Shown in pieces: positions 34,925 through 43,945 of a DNA stretch of 55,686 nt. Within the stretch, counting starts at the first letter, position 1, and the number at the start of each line of letters is the position of its first letter. The stretch spans positions 16,334 to 72,019 of the forward strand of contig NZ_AOIN01000091.1 in assembly GCF_000337135.1 (NCBI RefSeq), written 5' to 3'. The DNA is from Natrialba chahannaoensis JCM 10990 (lineage in GTDB: Archaea > Halobacteriota > Halobacteria > Halobacteriales > Natrialbaceae). Under the pieces are notes generated by a model. It saw only the letters and a list, made by a program, of their open reading frames with translations, ran no database searches and had not been told where the DNA came from. The translations under genes were made by a program, and so were the position numbers.

Positions 34925-35973
34925 TGGCGACGGAGACCCCACCCGGAACGGACGCTGGTCCCGAAACGGGACAGGCGAGCACGGCGAGTGCGACGAGCGC
35001 CGAGGACAGCGAGCGTGTCGCAGCCGTCACCGGCGCGACTGGCTTCCTCGGCTCCGCGCTCTGCGAGCGCCTGCTCGCCGAGGGCTGGACCGTTCGCGGT
35101 CTCTCCCGCCCGACATCGGACCGCGGCGACCTCGACGACGTCGAGTGGTACGTCGGCGACCTCTTCGAGCCGGAAACGCTGCGCTCGCTGGTCGACGGAG
35201 CCGACGCGGTCTTTCACCTCGCGGGGATCGGCCTCTGGAGCGCCGACGCCGACACTGTCGAACGGGTCAACCGCGAGGGCACCGGGTACGTGCTCGACGC
35301 CTGCCGTGCCGGTGACGTGGGCCGACTGGTCTTCACCAGCACGGCCGGCACGCGGCGAGCTGTCGGGGACGACGAGTTCGCGACCGAAGCGGACATCGCT
35401 GAGCCGATTGGGGCCTACCAGCGCTCGAAGGCGACCGCCGAGCGCTTCGTCGACCGGTACGCCGCCGGCGACGGCGACGCCGTGACCGTCCACCCAACCT
35501 CGATCTTCGGCCCGGGCGACACCGCTTTCACGGCCCAGTTGCTCTCGATGGGGCTCGAACCAACCATGCCGGCGTACCTCCCCGGCGGACTGAGCATCGT
35601 CGGCCTTGAGGACGTGATCGACGGCATCCTCGCCGCCTACGAACACGGCGGAAACGGCGAGCACTACATCCTCGGCGGCGAAAACCTCACCTACGACCGC
35701 GCCGTCGATCGTATCGCCACGTTCGCCGGCGGCTCACCCGCTCGCCTGCCCGTTCCGGCGGCTGCCATCCACGCTGCAGGCCCGGTGGCCGAAGTCGTCG
35801 GCACCGTGACTGATCGGCAAGTGTTCCCCTTCGACCGCCAGATGGCCCGACTCGCGACCGACCGGATGTTCTACAGTTCCCGCAAAGCCCACGAGGAACT
35901 GGGCTACGAGTACCAGCCGCTGGAGGCGCATCTGCCCCCTGCACTCGAGTGGTATCGAACTGCGTGTCAGTGA
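34924..35973 (+). CDS. NAD-dependent epimerase/dehydratase (extended SDR)
   Basis: A 349-residue cytoplasmic enzyme that modifies nucleotide sugars or related substrates. After an acidic 35-residue tail, VAAVTGATGFLGSALCERLLAEGWTVRGL gives the GxxGxxG nucleotide-binding motif. VFHLAGIGLWSADADTVERVNREGTGYVLDAC follows; TSTAGT and the YxxxK pair YQRSK (near residue 160) are catalytic. HPTSIFGPGDTAF and ILGGENLTYDRAVDRI are typical of the C-terminal substrate domain. The start overlaps the DUF362 stop by TAATG. The reaction could be epimerisation, dehydration or reduction; sequence alone does not decide. Confidence 0.85.
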   Translation: MATETPPGTDAGPETGQASTASATSAEDSERVAAVTGATGFLGSALCERLLAEGWTVRGLSRPTSDRGDLDDVEWYVGDLFEPETLRSLVDGADAVFHLAGIGLWSADADTVERVNREGTGYVLDACRAGDVGRLVFTSTAGTRRAVGDDEFATEADIAEPIGAYQRSKATAERFVDRYAAGDGDAVTVHPTSIFGPGDTAFTAQLLSMGLEPTMPAYLPGGLSIVGLEDVIDGILAAYEHGGNGEHYILGGENLTYDRAVDRIATFAGGSPARLPVPAAAIHAAGPVAEVVGTVTDRQVFPFDRQMARLATDRMFYSSRKAHEELGYEYQPLEAHLPPALEWYRTACQ

Positions 35974-36307
35974 CGGTCTGATGGTCAAAACAGCGCGTGC
36001 GAAGACTGGAAAGAGAGACGACGACGGGAGTGTTGGCAGGCTGTTCGTCAGCTCTTCCCTACTATCTATAGTAACAACTGCAACTAGTTACACACTGATC
36101 GCACGTTCGCGGTTCTCACTCAGTTCACTCGCTCCGAACCGCGCTGCCGTCGTGCGATCAGGTGTGCAGTGACTTGCAGTGGCTACTATAGCGCACGACA
36201 ATCGTCGTGTCGTACTCGAGTAGCCGCCGGCCCGCGATTCGGGACGGATGAAAGAGACGAGACTGATGGACCGGACCAGCACAGCGAGACTGGTCGGGCA
36301 TGTGGGA
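35974..36307. other. Intergenic region, no gene supported
   Basis: About 330 bases after the epimerase. An AT-rich stretch at 36055-36105 may hold a promoter for the downstream small gene. I see no other structure. Confidence 0.5.
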
Positions 36308-36586
36308 ATGAGTGACGACGCCGAAGGTGAACGTGGGGGTGAGGGAGAAGGTGAAGGTGAAGGTGAAGGCACGTTCGAGAACAAACCCAACTCGGACGGC
36401 AACCGCCTGGATCCAGAATTCGAACTCGATCCCGAGGACACACCACTTCCCAACTGCCTGCGTTGTAACCGTCCTGTCGCACGGACCACGATGATCGATC
36501 CCACCGATGCGGTCGCCGGCCCCTGCAGCTGTCGAGTCGCACCCGGGTTCAGCACCCGGAGCCAGTCTGACACCCGCGACGAGTAG
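36308..36586 (+). CDS. Small putative zinc-binding protein with GE-repeat N-terminus
   Basis: A 92-residue acidic protein. MSDDAEGERGGEGEGEGEGEGTF is encoded by a GGTGAA-type tandem repeat (36347-36370). Then comes a CxxC pair in PLPNCLRCNRPVARTTMIDPTDAVAGPCSCRVAPG, with a CxC following; four cysteines could hold one zinc ion. I do not recognise a family. ATG 36308 is preferred over 36248 because the earlier residues lack acidic character. Opposite-strand frames here are mirror products of the repeat. Confidence 0.55.
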   Translation: MSDDAEGERGGEGEGEGEGEGTFENKPNSDGNRLDPEFELDPEDTPLPNCLRCNRPVARTTMIDPTDAVAGPCSCRVAPGFSTRSQSDTRDE

Positions 36587-36769
36587 CGCCCCACACCCCA
36601 ACTGCAGAGTGAATACGACCGGCCGCAGCTGCTTGTGCCGGTCGCAACCGCTCGCCATCGACGACATCCGACAGCAACGGACTGGAATCCGAACTCGAGT
36701 TACAGCGAGACGCTGGGCAGTGCCTGTGGCCTTGGGTGGGTGTGATTGCTGCGTGTTGGGTCTGTGGTC

Positions 36770-36888
36770 ACCACCACCATCAACACTATCAACACTATCA
36801 ACACCATCAACACCACCACCACCATCAACACCATCAACACCACCACCACCATCAACACCATCAACACCACCACCACCATCAACACCGT
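36770..36888. repeat. Tandem repeat, 27-bp unit of CAC/CAT/CAA triplets, about three copies
   Basis: Each unit has four CAC, then CAT CAA CAC CAT CAA, giving a 27-base period from 36811 onward; a shorter CAACACTATCAA form precedes it. All plus-strand frames give His/Gln/Thr/Asn repeats and the minus strand gives Val/Leu/Met repeats. I believe none is a gene. It lies in the 417-base gap 36587-37003. Confidence 0.9.
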
Positions 36889-37003
36889 CACGAAACCACC
36901 GAAACGCAGACCCAACCCCAGATCAATCGCTCGTCCGCCCGCTGCACTTCCACGGATCGTCTCCGCAACTCGAGTACCGGTTTCGTGCAGTACGACACGC
37001 CGG

Positions 37004-37234
37004 TCAGGTTGCGAGCGAGTAGCTACAGAAGCCGCCGAGTACTGCGAGCAAGACCGAGTACACGAGAATCAGAACGATCCAGTAGAGCGCATTCCCCTCG
37101 GCTCCAAGCAGCGTGATCGTCGTCCAACTCGCGAGCAGCGGGCTGATCTGGAACAGGTTGACCAGCGCGAAGACGAGGACTGCCGGTGCGACGAACCACT
37201 TCAGCACCGTCACCGTGTCGTCATGTTCGAGCAT
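37004..37234 (-). CDS. Small membrane protein
   Basis: A 76-residue protein starting MLEHDDTVTVLKWFVAPAVLVFALVNLFQISPL. It has two hydrophobic segments (about 13-30 and 48-70: NALYWIVLILVYSVLLAVLGGFCSY) joined by a short polar loop. It is divergent from the next small membrane protein at 37450. The start ATG 37234 directly precedes the first acidic cytoplasmic residues. I recognise no family. Confidence 0.6.
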   Translation of the reverse strand: MLEHDDTVTVLKWFVAPAVLVFALVNLFQISPLLASWTTITLLGAEGNALYWIVLILVYSVLLAVLGGFCSYSLAT

Positions 37235-37449
37235 GTAGACTGAATGAGGTGTGGTGACGAAAACGCTACTGGTTGTGATTGGACTGGGGCAGTGACCAAC
37301 TGGACAGCAACGGATACCCGAAACGACGACCACGGTATCCATCTTTTCAGAAAGCCACTCTAGCAAAGTGGCAATCTCAGTTGCCAAAGCGGCGTCCTAC
37401 AGGTGGACCAGTACCCTTTTCCTTGGGTCTCACAAGCGTCTACTATACG

Positions 37450-37668
37450 ATGGTCGTGCGCGAGTATTTCGAGTCCGACATCCGGTTCTACTACGCGGTG
37501 GGTGCCTTCATCATCCTCGTCTACTGTCTCGCAATCGCCGGCGCGGCGCTGTTGGACCTCGCGATTGTCGACCGGCGACTGCTGCCGCTCACCGTCGGCT
37601 TCTTCATGTTCATGTTCGTCTACTTCATCTCGATCAGCATCCAGTTGCTCGAGCCAGAGGACGCGTAG
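37450..37668 (+). CDS. Small membrane protein
   Basis: A 72-residue protein starting MVVREYFESDIRFYYAVGAFIILVYCLAIAGAALLDLAIVDRRLLPLTVGFFMFMFVYFISISIQLLEPEDA. It has two clear membrane spans at about 14-38 and 45-66, with Arg-Arg between them. ATG 37450 is chosen as the start nearest the charged N-terminus; the frame stays open upstream without coding character. It converges on the GT4 gene. No family is known to me. Confidence 0.6.
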   Translation: MVVREYFESDIRFYYAVGAFIILVYCLAIAGAALLDLAIVDRRLLPLTVGFFMFMFVYFISISIQLLEPEDA

Positions 37669-37705
37669 TCGAGAACAGTCGGTTCACCCAGTATTCCTCC
37701 TCAAC

Positions 37706-38623
37706 TCACGCAACCCGCTCGTACACCTCGAGCAATCGGTCCGCCGTCTGCTCCACGCTAATCTCTCGCGCTACGTCCCGGCCATCCGAACGCTCACCGG
37801 ACTCGAGTACCACCCGAAGCCCGTCGATCAGCGCTTCGTCACTGTCCGCGACGACGGAGTTCGAGACACCGGTGAGGCGCTCGCGAACATCGCCTACGTC
37901 GACCGCGACGACGGGGAGGTTGCACGCGAGGGCTTCCTTGACCGAGTTCGGCGACCCCTCGCTGTGCGAGGTCAACAGCAGGGCGTCGGCGGCGTTCATG
38001 TAGTCCGGCACCGTTTCGTGGGGCACGTCATAGACCGTGTGCAGGTACACTGGATCGTCGAGCAGGCCGTTGACCGCGTTGACGACCCGCCGCGCTCGCG
38101 GGTAGTTCTTCACCTCGCGCTCGGGCGTGTAGGGAAAGAGCACATGGTCGGCGTCGGGGTCCCAGCCAATCGCCTCCTGGGCCGTCTCCTGGGGCGCTGG
38201 CTGGAACTTCTCGAGGTCGATCCCGTCCGGAATAACGGCACAGTCTCGCCCGAGGTGGGTTCGCATCGCTTCGGACATGACGACCAGCTCGTCACAGAGC
38301 GGCGCACAGGCCCGACTCACGGGTTCAATCGGGCCGTACACGTCAGACCCCCAAAGAGAGAGCACAACGGGTGTGCGCCGCTGTGCGACCGCCATCGGCC
38401 CCGTCAGACCGTAGTGGGCGTGGATTAGGTCGTAACCGTTGGCCGACTCCTTCAGTACCGAGGGAAAAAACTTGAGGTACTCGAGTGGACTCCGTGACGT
38501 CCCACCGTCGACCTCGCCAGCAACCGAGAGCGTCGAGAAGGTAACGCCACGACGTTCGAGCGCGCGCATCTGCTCAGTCATGAACGGCGCGTCGGCGTTC
38601 GTCGTCAGCGTGAGGACGTGCAT
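37706..38623 (-). CDS. Glycosyltransferase family 4 (GT-B)
   Basis: A 305-residue cytoplasmic enzyme that transfers a sugar from a nucleotide donor. The N-terminal half holds LTTNADAPFMTEQMRALERRGVTF and HAHYGLTGPMAVAQRRTPVVLSLWGSDVYG; the C-terminal half begins VIPDGIDLEKF, with EREVKNYPRARRVVNAV and the donor-binding SHSEGSPNSVKEALACNLPVVAVDVGDV, which matches the E-x7-E motif of GT4. It is shorter than average GT4 (about 350-400) but has both Rossmann halves. Start 38623 (MHVLTLTTN) fits the family. An ATAACAAA element lies 30 bases upstream. It is divergent from the DUF354 gene. Confidence 0.88.
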   Translation of the reverse strand: MHVLTLTTNADAPFMTEQMRALERRGVTFSTLSVAGEVDGGTSRSPLEYLKFFPSVLKESANGYDLIHAHYGLTGPMAVAQRRTPVVLSLWGSDVYGPIEPVSRACAPLCDELVVMSEAMRTHLGRDCAVIPDGIDLEKFQPAPQETAQEAIGWDPDADHVLFPYTPEREVKNYPRARRVVNAVNGLLDDPVYLHTVYDVPHETVPDYMNAADALLLTSHSEGSPNSVKEALACNLPVVAVDVGDVRERLTGVSNSVVADSDEALIDGLRVVLESGERSDGRDVAREISVEQTADRLLEVYERVA

Positions 38624-38653
38624 CTCGGGTCTACACCAAGCCGCCGTCAGCGT

Positions 38654-38661
38654 TTTGTTAT
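38654..38661 (-). promoter_or_regulatory. ATAACAAA element upstream of the GT4 gene
   Basis: Minus-strand context GGATAACAAAACGC, 30 bases before the ATG at 38623. Confidence 0.65.
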
Positions 38662-38740
38662 CCGCAACTTTTTCTGAACGGTCGTCCTGAGTGAAATGTG
38701 TCGAAATCAGCAACGACAGACGTCCTACTGTACTTGTATG

Positions 38741-38748
38741 ATTACAAA
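38741..38748 (+). promoter_or_regulatory. ATTACAAA, a one-base variant of ATAACAAA, upstream of the DUF354 gene
   Basis: Plus-strand context TGATTACAAAGCAG, 26 bases before the ATG at 38775. Spacing and following GC match the other elements, and it forms a divergent pair with 38654-38661. Confidence 0.55.
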
Positions 38749-38774
38749 GCAGCACAAGCGTCTACCCCTGTGCG

Positions 38775-39878
38775 ATGCGAATTCTCGTCTTTGCGAACAC
38801 CCCTGCGCACGTGCACCTGTACCGTCACGCCGTCGATCGGCTCGACGCGGCCGGCCACGACGTGCTCGTGTTGACCCGGGAGTACGCCTGTACGACCGAC
38901 CTACTCGAGTTCTTCGGGCTTCCCTATCGCCGCTACGGTACCCACGAGACACACGCGCCGTCGAAGCCGGAACTGGCCCGCGAACTGGGTGAGCAGTTCG
39001 GTCGGATCGGCTGGGAGTCACGGCGGTTCGATCCCGATGTCGTCTTCGGTCGCGGCCCCTACGCCGCGCTGGCGGGGACCGTCACCCGCACACCGACCGT
39101 CCTCGTCCTGGACGACGAGCCAGGCGATTTCAACCACACTGTCTCGCGGCCGTTTGCCGACTGCATACTCTCACCGGATGTCACGCGCCGCGACCTCGGC
39201 GACGACCACTACACCTTCGAGGGGTTCAAGGAGTGCGCCTACCTCCACCCCGACGTTTTCGAGGCGGATCGGGCGATTCACGAGTACCTCGCGATCGACC
39301 CCGACGGGCCATACGTGCTGGTTCGGTTCAACGCGATGGACGCGCTCCACGACGCCGGCATCGAGGGCTTCTCGCAGGCCCAGCGACGGGATCTTCTCGA
39401 GCACCTGAGCGAGCACGCGACCGTCTTCGTCTCGGACGAGAGCGGGACGATGGACTTCAACGACCTCCCTGCTCGGCCGTACGACCTCCATCCCGCACTG
39501 ATCCACGACGCGATGGCGGGTGCGGACCTGCTTGTGGCCGACACGGGAACGATGGTCAACGAAGCCGGGCTGCTCGGGACACCCGCGCTGCGCTTCCAGG
39601 GTACCGACGACCACGAGTACGGTGAGTTCGCCGAACTCGAGCGCGCGGGCCTCGCGGAACAGTTCGACGACTACACGGCTGTCCGTGATCGGGCGGTTGA
39701 CCTGCTGACGACAGACGCAGCCGCCGGCAAGCGCTGGCAGCAACGGCGAGCGAAGTACGTCGGCGACCTCGTCAACCTGACCGATCTCATTGTCGCCGTC
39801 GCAGAAGCCGGCGGCGAGTTGGAGGGACTCGAGTCCGACGTGCGCGAGGCGTTGCAGCCGCGCACGCCGGTACAGTAG
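38775..39878 (+). CDS. DUF354 family protein (GT-B fold, nucleotide-sugar epimerase-like)
   Basis: A 367-residue cytoplasmic protein of the DUF354 family, related in fold to UDP-GlcNAc 2-epimerase and GT-B transferases. It begins MRILVFANTPAHVHLYRHAVDRLDAAGHDVLVLTREYACTTDLL, with the family Asn/Thr loop, and VVFGRGPYAALAGTVTRTPTVLVLDDE and GFKECAYLHPDVFEAD follow. The C-terminal half has FVSDESGTMDFNDLP and DAMAGADLLVADTGTMVNEAGLLGTPALRFQGTDDHEYGEFAEL, where the donor would bind. Members sit in polysaccharide loci, and their reaction is not established. A variant ATAACAAA element lies 26 bases upstream. Confidence 0.82.
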   Translation: MRILVFANTPAHVHLYRHAVDRLDAAGHDVLVLTREYACTTDLLEFFGLPYRRYGTHETHAPSKPELARELGEQFGRIGWESRRFDPDVVFGRGPYAALAGTVTRTPTVLVLDDEPGDFNHTVSRPFADCILSPDVTRRDLGDDHYTFEGFKECAYLHPDVFEADRAIHEYLAIDPDGPYVLVRFNAMDALHDAGIEGFSQAQRRDLLEHLSEHATVFVSDESGTMDFNDLPARPYDLHPALIHDAMAGADLLVADTGTMVNEAGLLGTPALRFQGTDDHEYGEFAELERAGLAEQFDDYTAVRDRAVDLLTTDAAAGKRWQQRRAKYVGDLVNLTDLIVAVAEAGGELEGLESDVREALQPRTPVQ

Positions 39879-39985
39879 CCCGGGTAGGGGTGTGGTGTGG
39901 ATAGGGGGTGAACGGTGGCTGGCCACTGGTTGGCCACGAGCAATGATGGGGGCAACTGGCGAACAGCGAACGGAGAGAAAACGCG

Positions 39986-41353
39986 TTACTCGAACGAACG
40001 TGCCGGACTCGGTTCGGCAGGCTGTTCGAGGTCGGCTTCGGGTTCTGATTCGGAGCTGCTGTCGATGTCGCGTTCGGGAGTATCGACAGCGTCAGTGTCT
40101 GTCTCTGTTGTCTCTGTCTCATCTGCAACATCGTCGCCACCAGCCACGGCCACCGACTCGGACCCAGACCCGGACCCTGACTCAGTCGTCTCCGATTGCG
40201 CCGGCTGCGCGGCCGCCTCCGAACGAGTCTGCTCCCGACCAGCACTGTCCTCGTACCAGGTACACTGCAGCGCTTCGTTCTCCTCGGCGTCCATCGCGAT
40301 CGCGATGCCGATCGAAACGAGCCCCACGAGGACCGTTAGGATCGACGCGAGCGCGCCGGTAAAGCCACCGCGACCACGGGCGGCCTGCGCGATCGAGCCT
40401 GCGAGACCGCTGCTCCCGATGGCGATCCCGGCCGTTCCAGTACCGTAGAACAACGCGGCCGGATGGAACCGTTCGATCACGTACTGGCGCTTGAGTCGCC
40501 AGTAGAAGCTCCCAAGCAAGAGTAACGAGACGTACCGAATGAACGGCACGTACCGGATACTGCTCTCCTCGTCGCCGTAGATTGCAGACATCGAGACGTC
40601 TGCAACCCGGCAGTCGTTGACGTTGAGGTGCGTGAGGATGTGATTGAGAAAGCCGTACTGGTCGGTGATCGCGTCCAGGTCGAGTTCCTCGATCGTCTCG
40701 CGCGAAATTGCGGTGTAGCCATTTTGCGGGTCACTGATTGTCCAGTAGCCCGAGGAGAACTTCGAGAGCCCCGAGAGGATCGCGTTGCCAACGAAACGGA
40801 ACGTGGACATCCCCTCCCGGTCGTCACGATAGAGCAGCCGATTCCCCTTCGCATAGTCCGCCTCGCCCGCAACGACGGGATCGATGATCCGGTCGAGAAT
40901 CGTGGGGTCCATCTGGCCGTCGCCGTTCATCACGGCGACCACGTCGATCCCGTCGGCTGCGGCGCGCTCGTAGCCGGTCTTGACCGCACCGCCGTAGCCG
41001 CAATTCTCCTCGTGGCGGATCGGGACGACGCGGCGGTTGTCGCCGCCGTCGGCGACCGCGTGGGTTGGTTCTGATTCCGACTCCGATTGTGACCCGGACT
41101 CCGTGTCCGGCTCTGGCCCCGATTTCGATCCGGACCCGGACTCTCCGTCAGATTCCGTCTCAGTATCTCGTTCGGCGTGAGCGTTCAGGCGCTCCGCAAC
41201 CCGTTGAATCTCCGCCCAGCTTCCGTCAGGCGAGGCGTCATCAACCGCATAGATTCGATCCACGTACGACGGCACCGTCTCGATGACTTCGCCGACGAAC
41301 GGCTCCTCGTTGTAGGACGTGACGACGACGCCAATCGAATGCCCGTTATACAT
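39986..41353 (-). CDS. Glycosyltransferase family 2 with membrane anchor and a serine/acid-rich insertion
   Basis: A 455-residue enzyme predicted to transfer a sugar from a nucleotide donor to a lipid such as dolichyl phosphate. The GT-A core shows GVVVTSYNEEPFVGEVIETVP, YAVDDASPDGSW, NCGYGGAVKTGYERA and the metal-binding VVAVMNGDGQMDP. Three hydrophobic segments follow near 275-295, 310-330 and 340-360. At residues about 60-105 a Ser/Asp/Glu/Gly tract interrupts the core, encoded by a hexanucleotide-like repeat; a similar acidic tail closes the protein. I prefer ATG 41353 to the GTG nine bases upstream. It overlaps the dehydrogenase end by eight bases and is the last gene of the five-gene operon. 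Confidence 0.85.
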   Translation of the reverse strand: MYNGHSIGVVVTSYNEEPFVGEVIETVPSYVDRIYAVDDASPDGSWAEIQRVAERLNAHAERDTETESDGESGSGSKSGPEPDTESGSQSESESEPTHAVADGGDNRRVVPIRHEENCGYGGAVKTGYERAAADGIDVVAVMNGDGQMDPTILDRIIDPVVAGEADYAKGNRLLYRDDREGMSTFRFVGNAILSGLSKFSSGYWTISDPQNGYTAISRETIEELDLDAITDQYGFLNHILTHLNVNDCRVADVSMSAIYGDEESSIRYVPFIRYVSLLLLGSFYWRLKRQYVIERFHPAALFYGTGTAGIAIGSSGLAGSIAQAARGRGGFTGALASILTVLVGLVSIGIAIAMDAEENEALQCTWYEDSAGREQTRSEAAAQPAQSETTESGSGSGSESVAVAGGDDVADETETTETDTDAVDTPERDIDSSSESEPEADLEQPAEPSPARSFE

Positions 41354-42923
41354 CGGTCCCACCGTCGGTTCGATTCGTCGCAGTGTCGATCACGTGCTCA
41401 TCCTCGCTTTTCTCCTGCCCGTCCCCCTGGGTCGCCTCGATACCGGCTCCCGTAGGGCTGTCACCCTTCTCACTACTCGCATTGTGGCTGCCGGTGTCAT
41501 TCGTCGTGACCGCATCGACACCAGACCCTGGAGGCCGACCGTCCGCTGACCCGGCAAGCGTGTAGACGCGATGACCGGCCGTCTCGAGTACACCCCGATC
41601 TAGCGCGTCCCGACCGTCGATTACGACCGTCGGGTCAAGCGCGTCCCAATCAATCGCGTCGAACTCCTCGTGTGGCGTAACGACGACTGCGGCGTCAACC
41701 GACGCGGATTCGAACGCGTCGATCGAGCACGGTTGTGCGCCGTACTCGGACGGGTCGACGAGCGGATCGATGCCCGAAATGTCGACACCGCGGTCGCGAA
41801 GCTGCTCGATAACGCCGATCGCGGGCGACGCGCGCGTCTCCTCGACGCCAGGTCGGTATGTAATCCCGAGGACTGCGACCGACGCGTCGGCCAGGTCGGT
41901 CCCAGTCGCAGCCAGTTCGGACTCGAGTCGATCGACGACGACCGAGGGCATGTCCTGGTTGACTCGCCGGGCAGTTCGGGTAAGGTCCATCGACTCGTCC
42001 ATCCGCGAGAGCAGGAAGTGCGGGTAGTAGGGGATACAATGACCGCCGACGCCGGGGCCGGGATCGTGTAGCTGGCACATCGGCAGGTCGTTCGCGGTCT
42101 CGATGGCTTCGCGGGCGGAAATGTCGAGATCGTCCGCCAGGCGGCCGAGTTCGTTCGCCAACCCGATGTTGACGTCGCGGTAGATCCCCTCGAAGACTTT
42201 GACGGCCTCCGCGGTCGTCGCGTCGACGACGGGGTGGACCTCGTTCTCGGAGAGTTCGTCGTAGAGTACCGTCGCGGCGCGGGTGCTCTCGTCGTCGACG
42301 CCGCCGACGACCTTGGGATACGCCCCGCGGATGTCCTGGAGCGCACGCCCGCTCGAGGTCCGCTCCGGGCAGAACGCGAGCCCGAACTGGTCGGTGTCGA
42401 GACCGCTCTCGGCGGCCAGGAAGGGCTGGATCACGTCCCGGCAGGTACCCGGCGGGAGCGTCGACTCGGCGATTACCAGGTCGCCCGGCGAGAGGCCGGC
42501 TGCGATATCCGAAGCGACGGACTCGACGGTCGTCAGGTCCGGTTCGTTGTCGTCGTCGAGCAGCGTCGGGACGATGATGACGTGAATCCGCGCCTGCGCG
42601 GCGGCAGCGCTGCCGTCAGTGGTCGCCTCGAAACGGCTCCGTTCGACCTGTTCGGCGACCAGATCGGCGAGTCCGGGTTCACCGACGACGTGGCTCTCGC
42701 CAGCGTTGATCGTCTCGACGACATCCGGGTCGACGTCGACACCGGTCACGTTCCCGGTCGTCTCGGCGTAGACGGCCGCGAGCGGCAGCCCCATCTTGCC
42801 GAGGCCGTAGACGGCAACTGGGACATCGCCGCCGGTCAGCGCCGCTCGCTGGTCCGCTTCGTCGGCCTCTGTGCCGTACAGCGCGGTCGTTCGATCCGCC
42901 GGTGGCGTGTTGTCGGCACGCAT
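41346..42923 (-). CDS. Nucleotide-sugar 6-dehydrogenase (UDP-GlcNAc/UDP-ManNAc dehydrogenase type)
   Basis: A 525-residue cytoplasmic enzyme that oxidises the sugar C6 alcohol to a carboxylate with two NAD. The Rossmann motif VAVYGLGKMGLPLAAVYA has Gly 40, 42 and 45. The catalytic Cys is 296 in GPGVGGHCIPYYPHF, and the first half carries AESTLPPGTCRDVIQPFL and FCPERTSSGRALQDI. The first 440 residues cover the family; the last 80 form an unusual disordered tail rich in Gly, Asp and Ser. The start shares one base with the preceding stop (TGATG). Next to an oxidoreductase, aminotransferase and acetyltransferase, the best-fitting role is UDP-GlcNAc to UDP-GlcNAcA. Confidence 0.85.
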   Translation of the reverse strand: MRADNTPPADRTTALYGTEADEADQRAALTGGDVPVAVYGLGKMGLPLAAVYAETTGNVTGVDVDPDVVETINAGESHVVGEPGLADLVAEQVERSRFEATTDGSAAAAQARIHVIIVPTLLDDDNEPDLTTVESVASDIAAGLSPGDLVIAESTLPPGTCRDVIQPFLAAESGLDTDQFGLAFCPERTSSGRALQDIRGAYPKVVGGVDDESTRAATVLYDELSENEVHPVVDATTAEAVKVFEGIYRDVNIGLANELGRLADDLDISAREAIETANDLPMCQLHDPGPGVGGHCIPYYPHFLLSRMDESMDLTRTARRVNQDMPSVVVDRLESELAATGTDLADASVAVLGITYRPGVEETRASPAIGVIEQLRDRGVDISGIDPLVDPSEYGAQPCSIDAFESASVDAAVVVTPHEEFDAIDWDALDPTVVIDGRDALDRGVLETAGHRVYTLAGSADGRPPGSGVDAVTTNDTGSHNASSEKGDSPTGAGIEATQGDGQEKSEDEHVIDTATNRTDGGTDV

Positions 42924-43945
42924 CAGGCTTCCACCTCCCGTTCACGCTCTGGACGCGGCGTTTCGCCGGCAACGAGTGCGTCGATATCCTGTACTGTCTG
43001 CAGCGCTCTAACGCCGTCTTCTGCCGTGACAGCCGGTTCGACGCCGGTCTGAACCGTCTTGACGAACGACTCGAGTTCGTGGCGCAGCGGCTCGCCGTTG
43101 TCGACGCGCGCATTTTCGACGACGCTCTCGTGACGATACCGGTTCGGGCCGTCGTCCGTGAGATACTCGGGGTAGGAGTCGCGGTAGATCAGTACCGACT
43201 GCTCTAGATAATCGACCTCGACGAGACACTCCCGGGCCGTAACGGTGAGTTTGCGCACCTTCTTCTGTGTGACGCGACTCGCCGTTAGCGAGGCGACCAC
43301 GTCGTCGTACTGCATCGTCGCGGTCGCATACTGACCGTCGTCCGTGCCGATTGCGTTGATCGTCGATGGCCGCCCGTCGAGAATCGAGCTGACAATGTCG
43401 ACATCGTGGACCATCAGATCGAAGATAACGTCGTCACGCGCGGTTCGGTCGACCGGCGGCCCAAGGCGCTCAGCCTCAAGGCTGATCACGTCCAGATCGT
43501 CGATCAATTCCATCACCGTCTGTACCGCCGGATTGAACCGTTCGATGTGGCCAACCTGCAGAACGAGGCCGGCCTCCCGGGCCTGTTCGGCCAGCGCACG
43601 GCCCTCCTCGACGGTCTGGGCAATCGGTTTCTCGACCAGCACGTGGACGCCGGCGTCGAGACAGGTCGAGACAGTCTCGTAGTGGGCGTGGGTCGGCACG
43701 GCGACCGTGACAACATCACACTCACTGAGCAGCGCGTCGAACTCGAGTGCGGCCGTGCCGTACTCGGTAGCGACCTGTTGGGCGACGCTCGCGTCGTGGT
43801 CGGTGACGCCGACGAGGTCGACGCCGGAGAGTTCGTTGTAGACGCGCGCGTGATTCTGTCCCATCGAGCCGACGCCGATGACGCCGGCGCGAACCGGCGT
43901 TGGTGAGGTGGCTGCGGTCGTGTGTCGTGTTCGTTCCGTACTCAT
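42923..43945 (-). CDS. Gfo/Idh/MocA oxidoreductase, probable UDP-GlcNAcA 3-dehydrogenase type
   Basis: A 340-residue NAD-dependent enzyme. RAGVIGVGSMGQNHARVYNELSGVDLVGVTDHD gives the GxGxxG motif. HVLVEKPIAQTVEEGRALAEQA holds the EKP lysine, VGHIERFNPAVQTVMELI the conserved Gly-His region, and IFDLMVHDVDIVSSIL the catalytic His/Asp segment. These suit the WbpB/WlbA group that oxidises C3 of UDP-GlcNAc uronic acid before transamination. Its start overlaps the aminotransferase stop by ATGA, and it is coupled by TGATG to the dehydrogenase. The substrate assignment rests on operon context. Confidence 0.82.
   Translation of the reverse strand: MSTERTRHTTAATSPTPVRAGVIGVGSMGQNHARVYNELSGVDLVGVTDHDASVAQQVATEYGTAALEFDALLSECDVVTVAVPTHAHYETVSTCLDAGVHVLVEKPIAQTVEEGRALAEQAREAGLVLQVGHIERFNPAVQTVMELIDDLDVISLEAERLGPPVDRTARDDVIFDLMVHDVDIVSSILDGRPSTINAIGTDDGQYATATMQYDDVVASLTASRVTQKKVRKLTVTARECLVEVDYLEQSVLIYRDSYPEYLTDDGPNRYRHESVVENARVDNGEPLRHELESFVKTVQTGVEPAVTAEDGVRALQTVQDIDALVAGETPRPEREREVEA

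Noticed and set aside
36736-37116. His/Gln-rich open frame over the 27-bp repeat
   Set aside because: Its sequence is fully explained by the repeat, all six frames are open there, and the rest is Arg/Ser-rich without family character.
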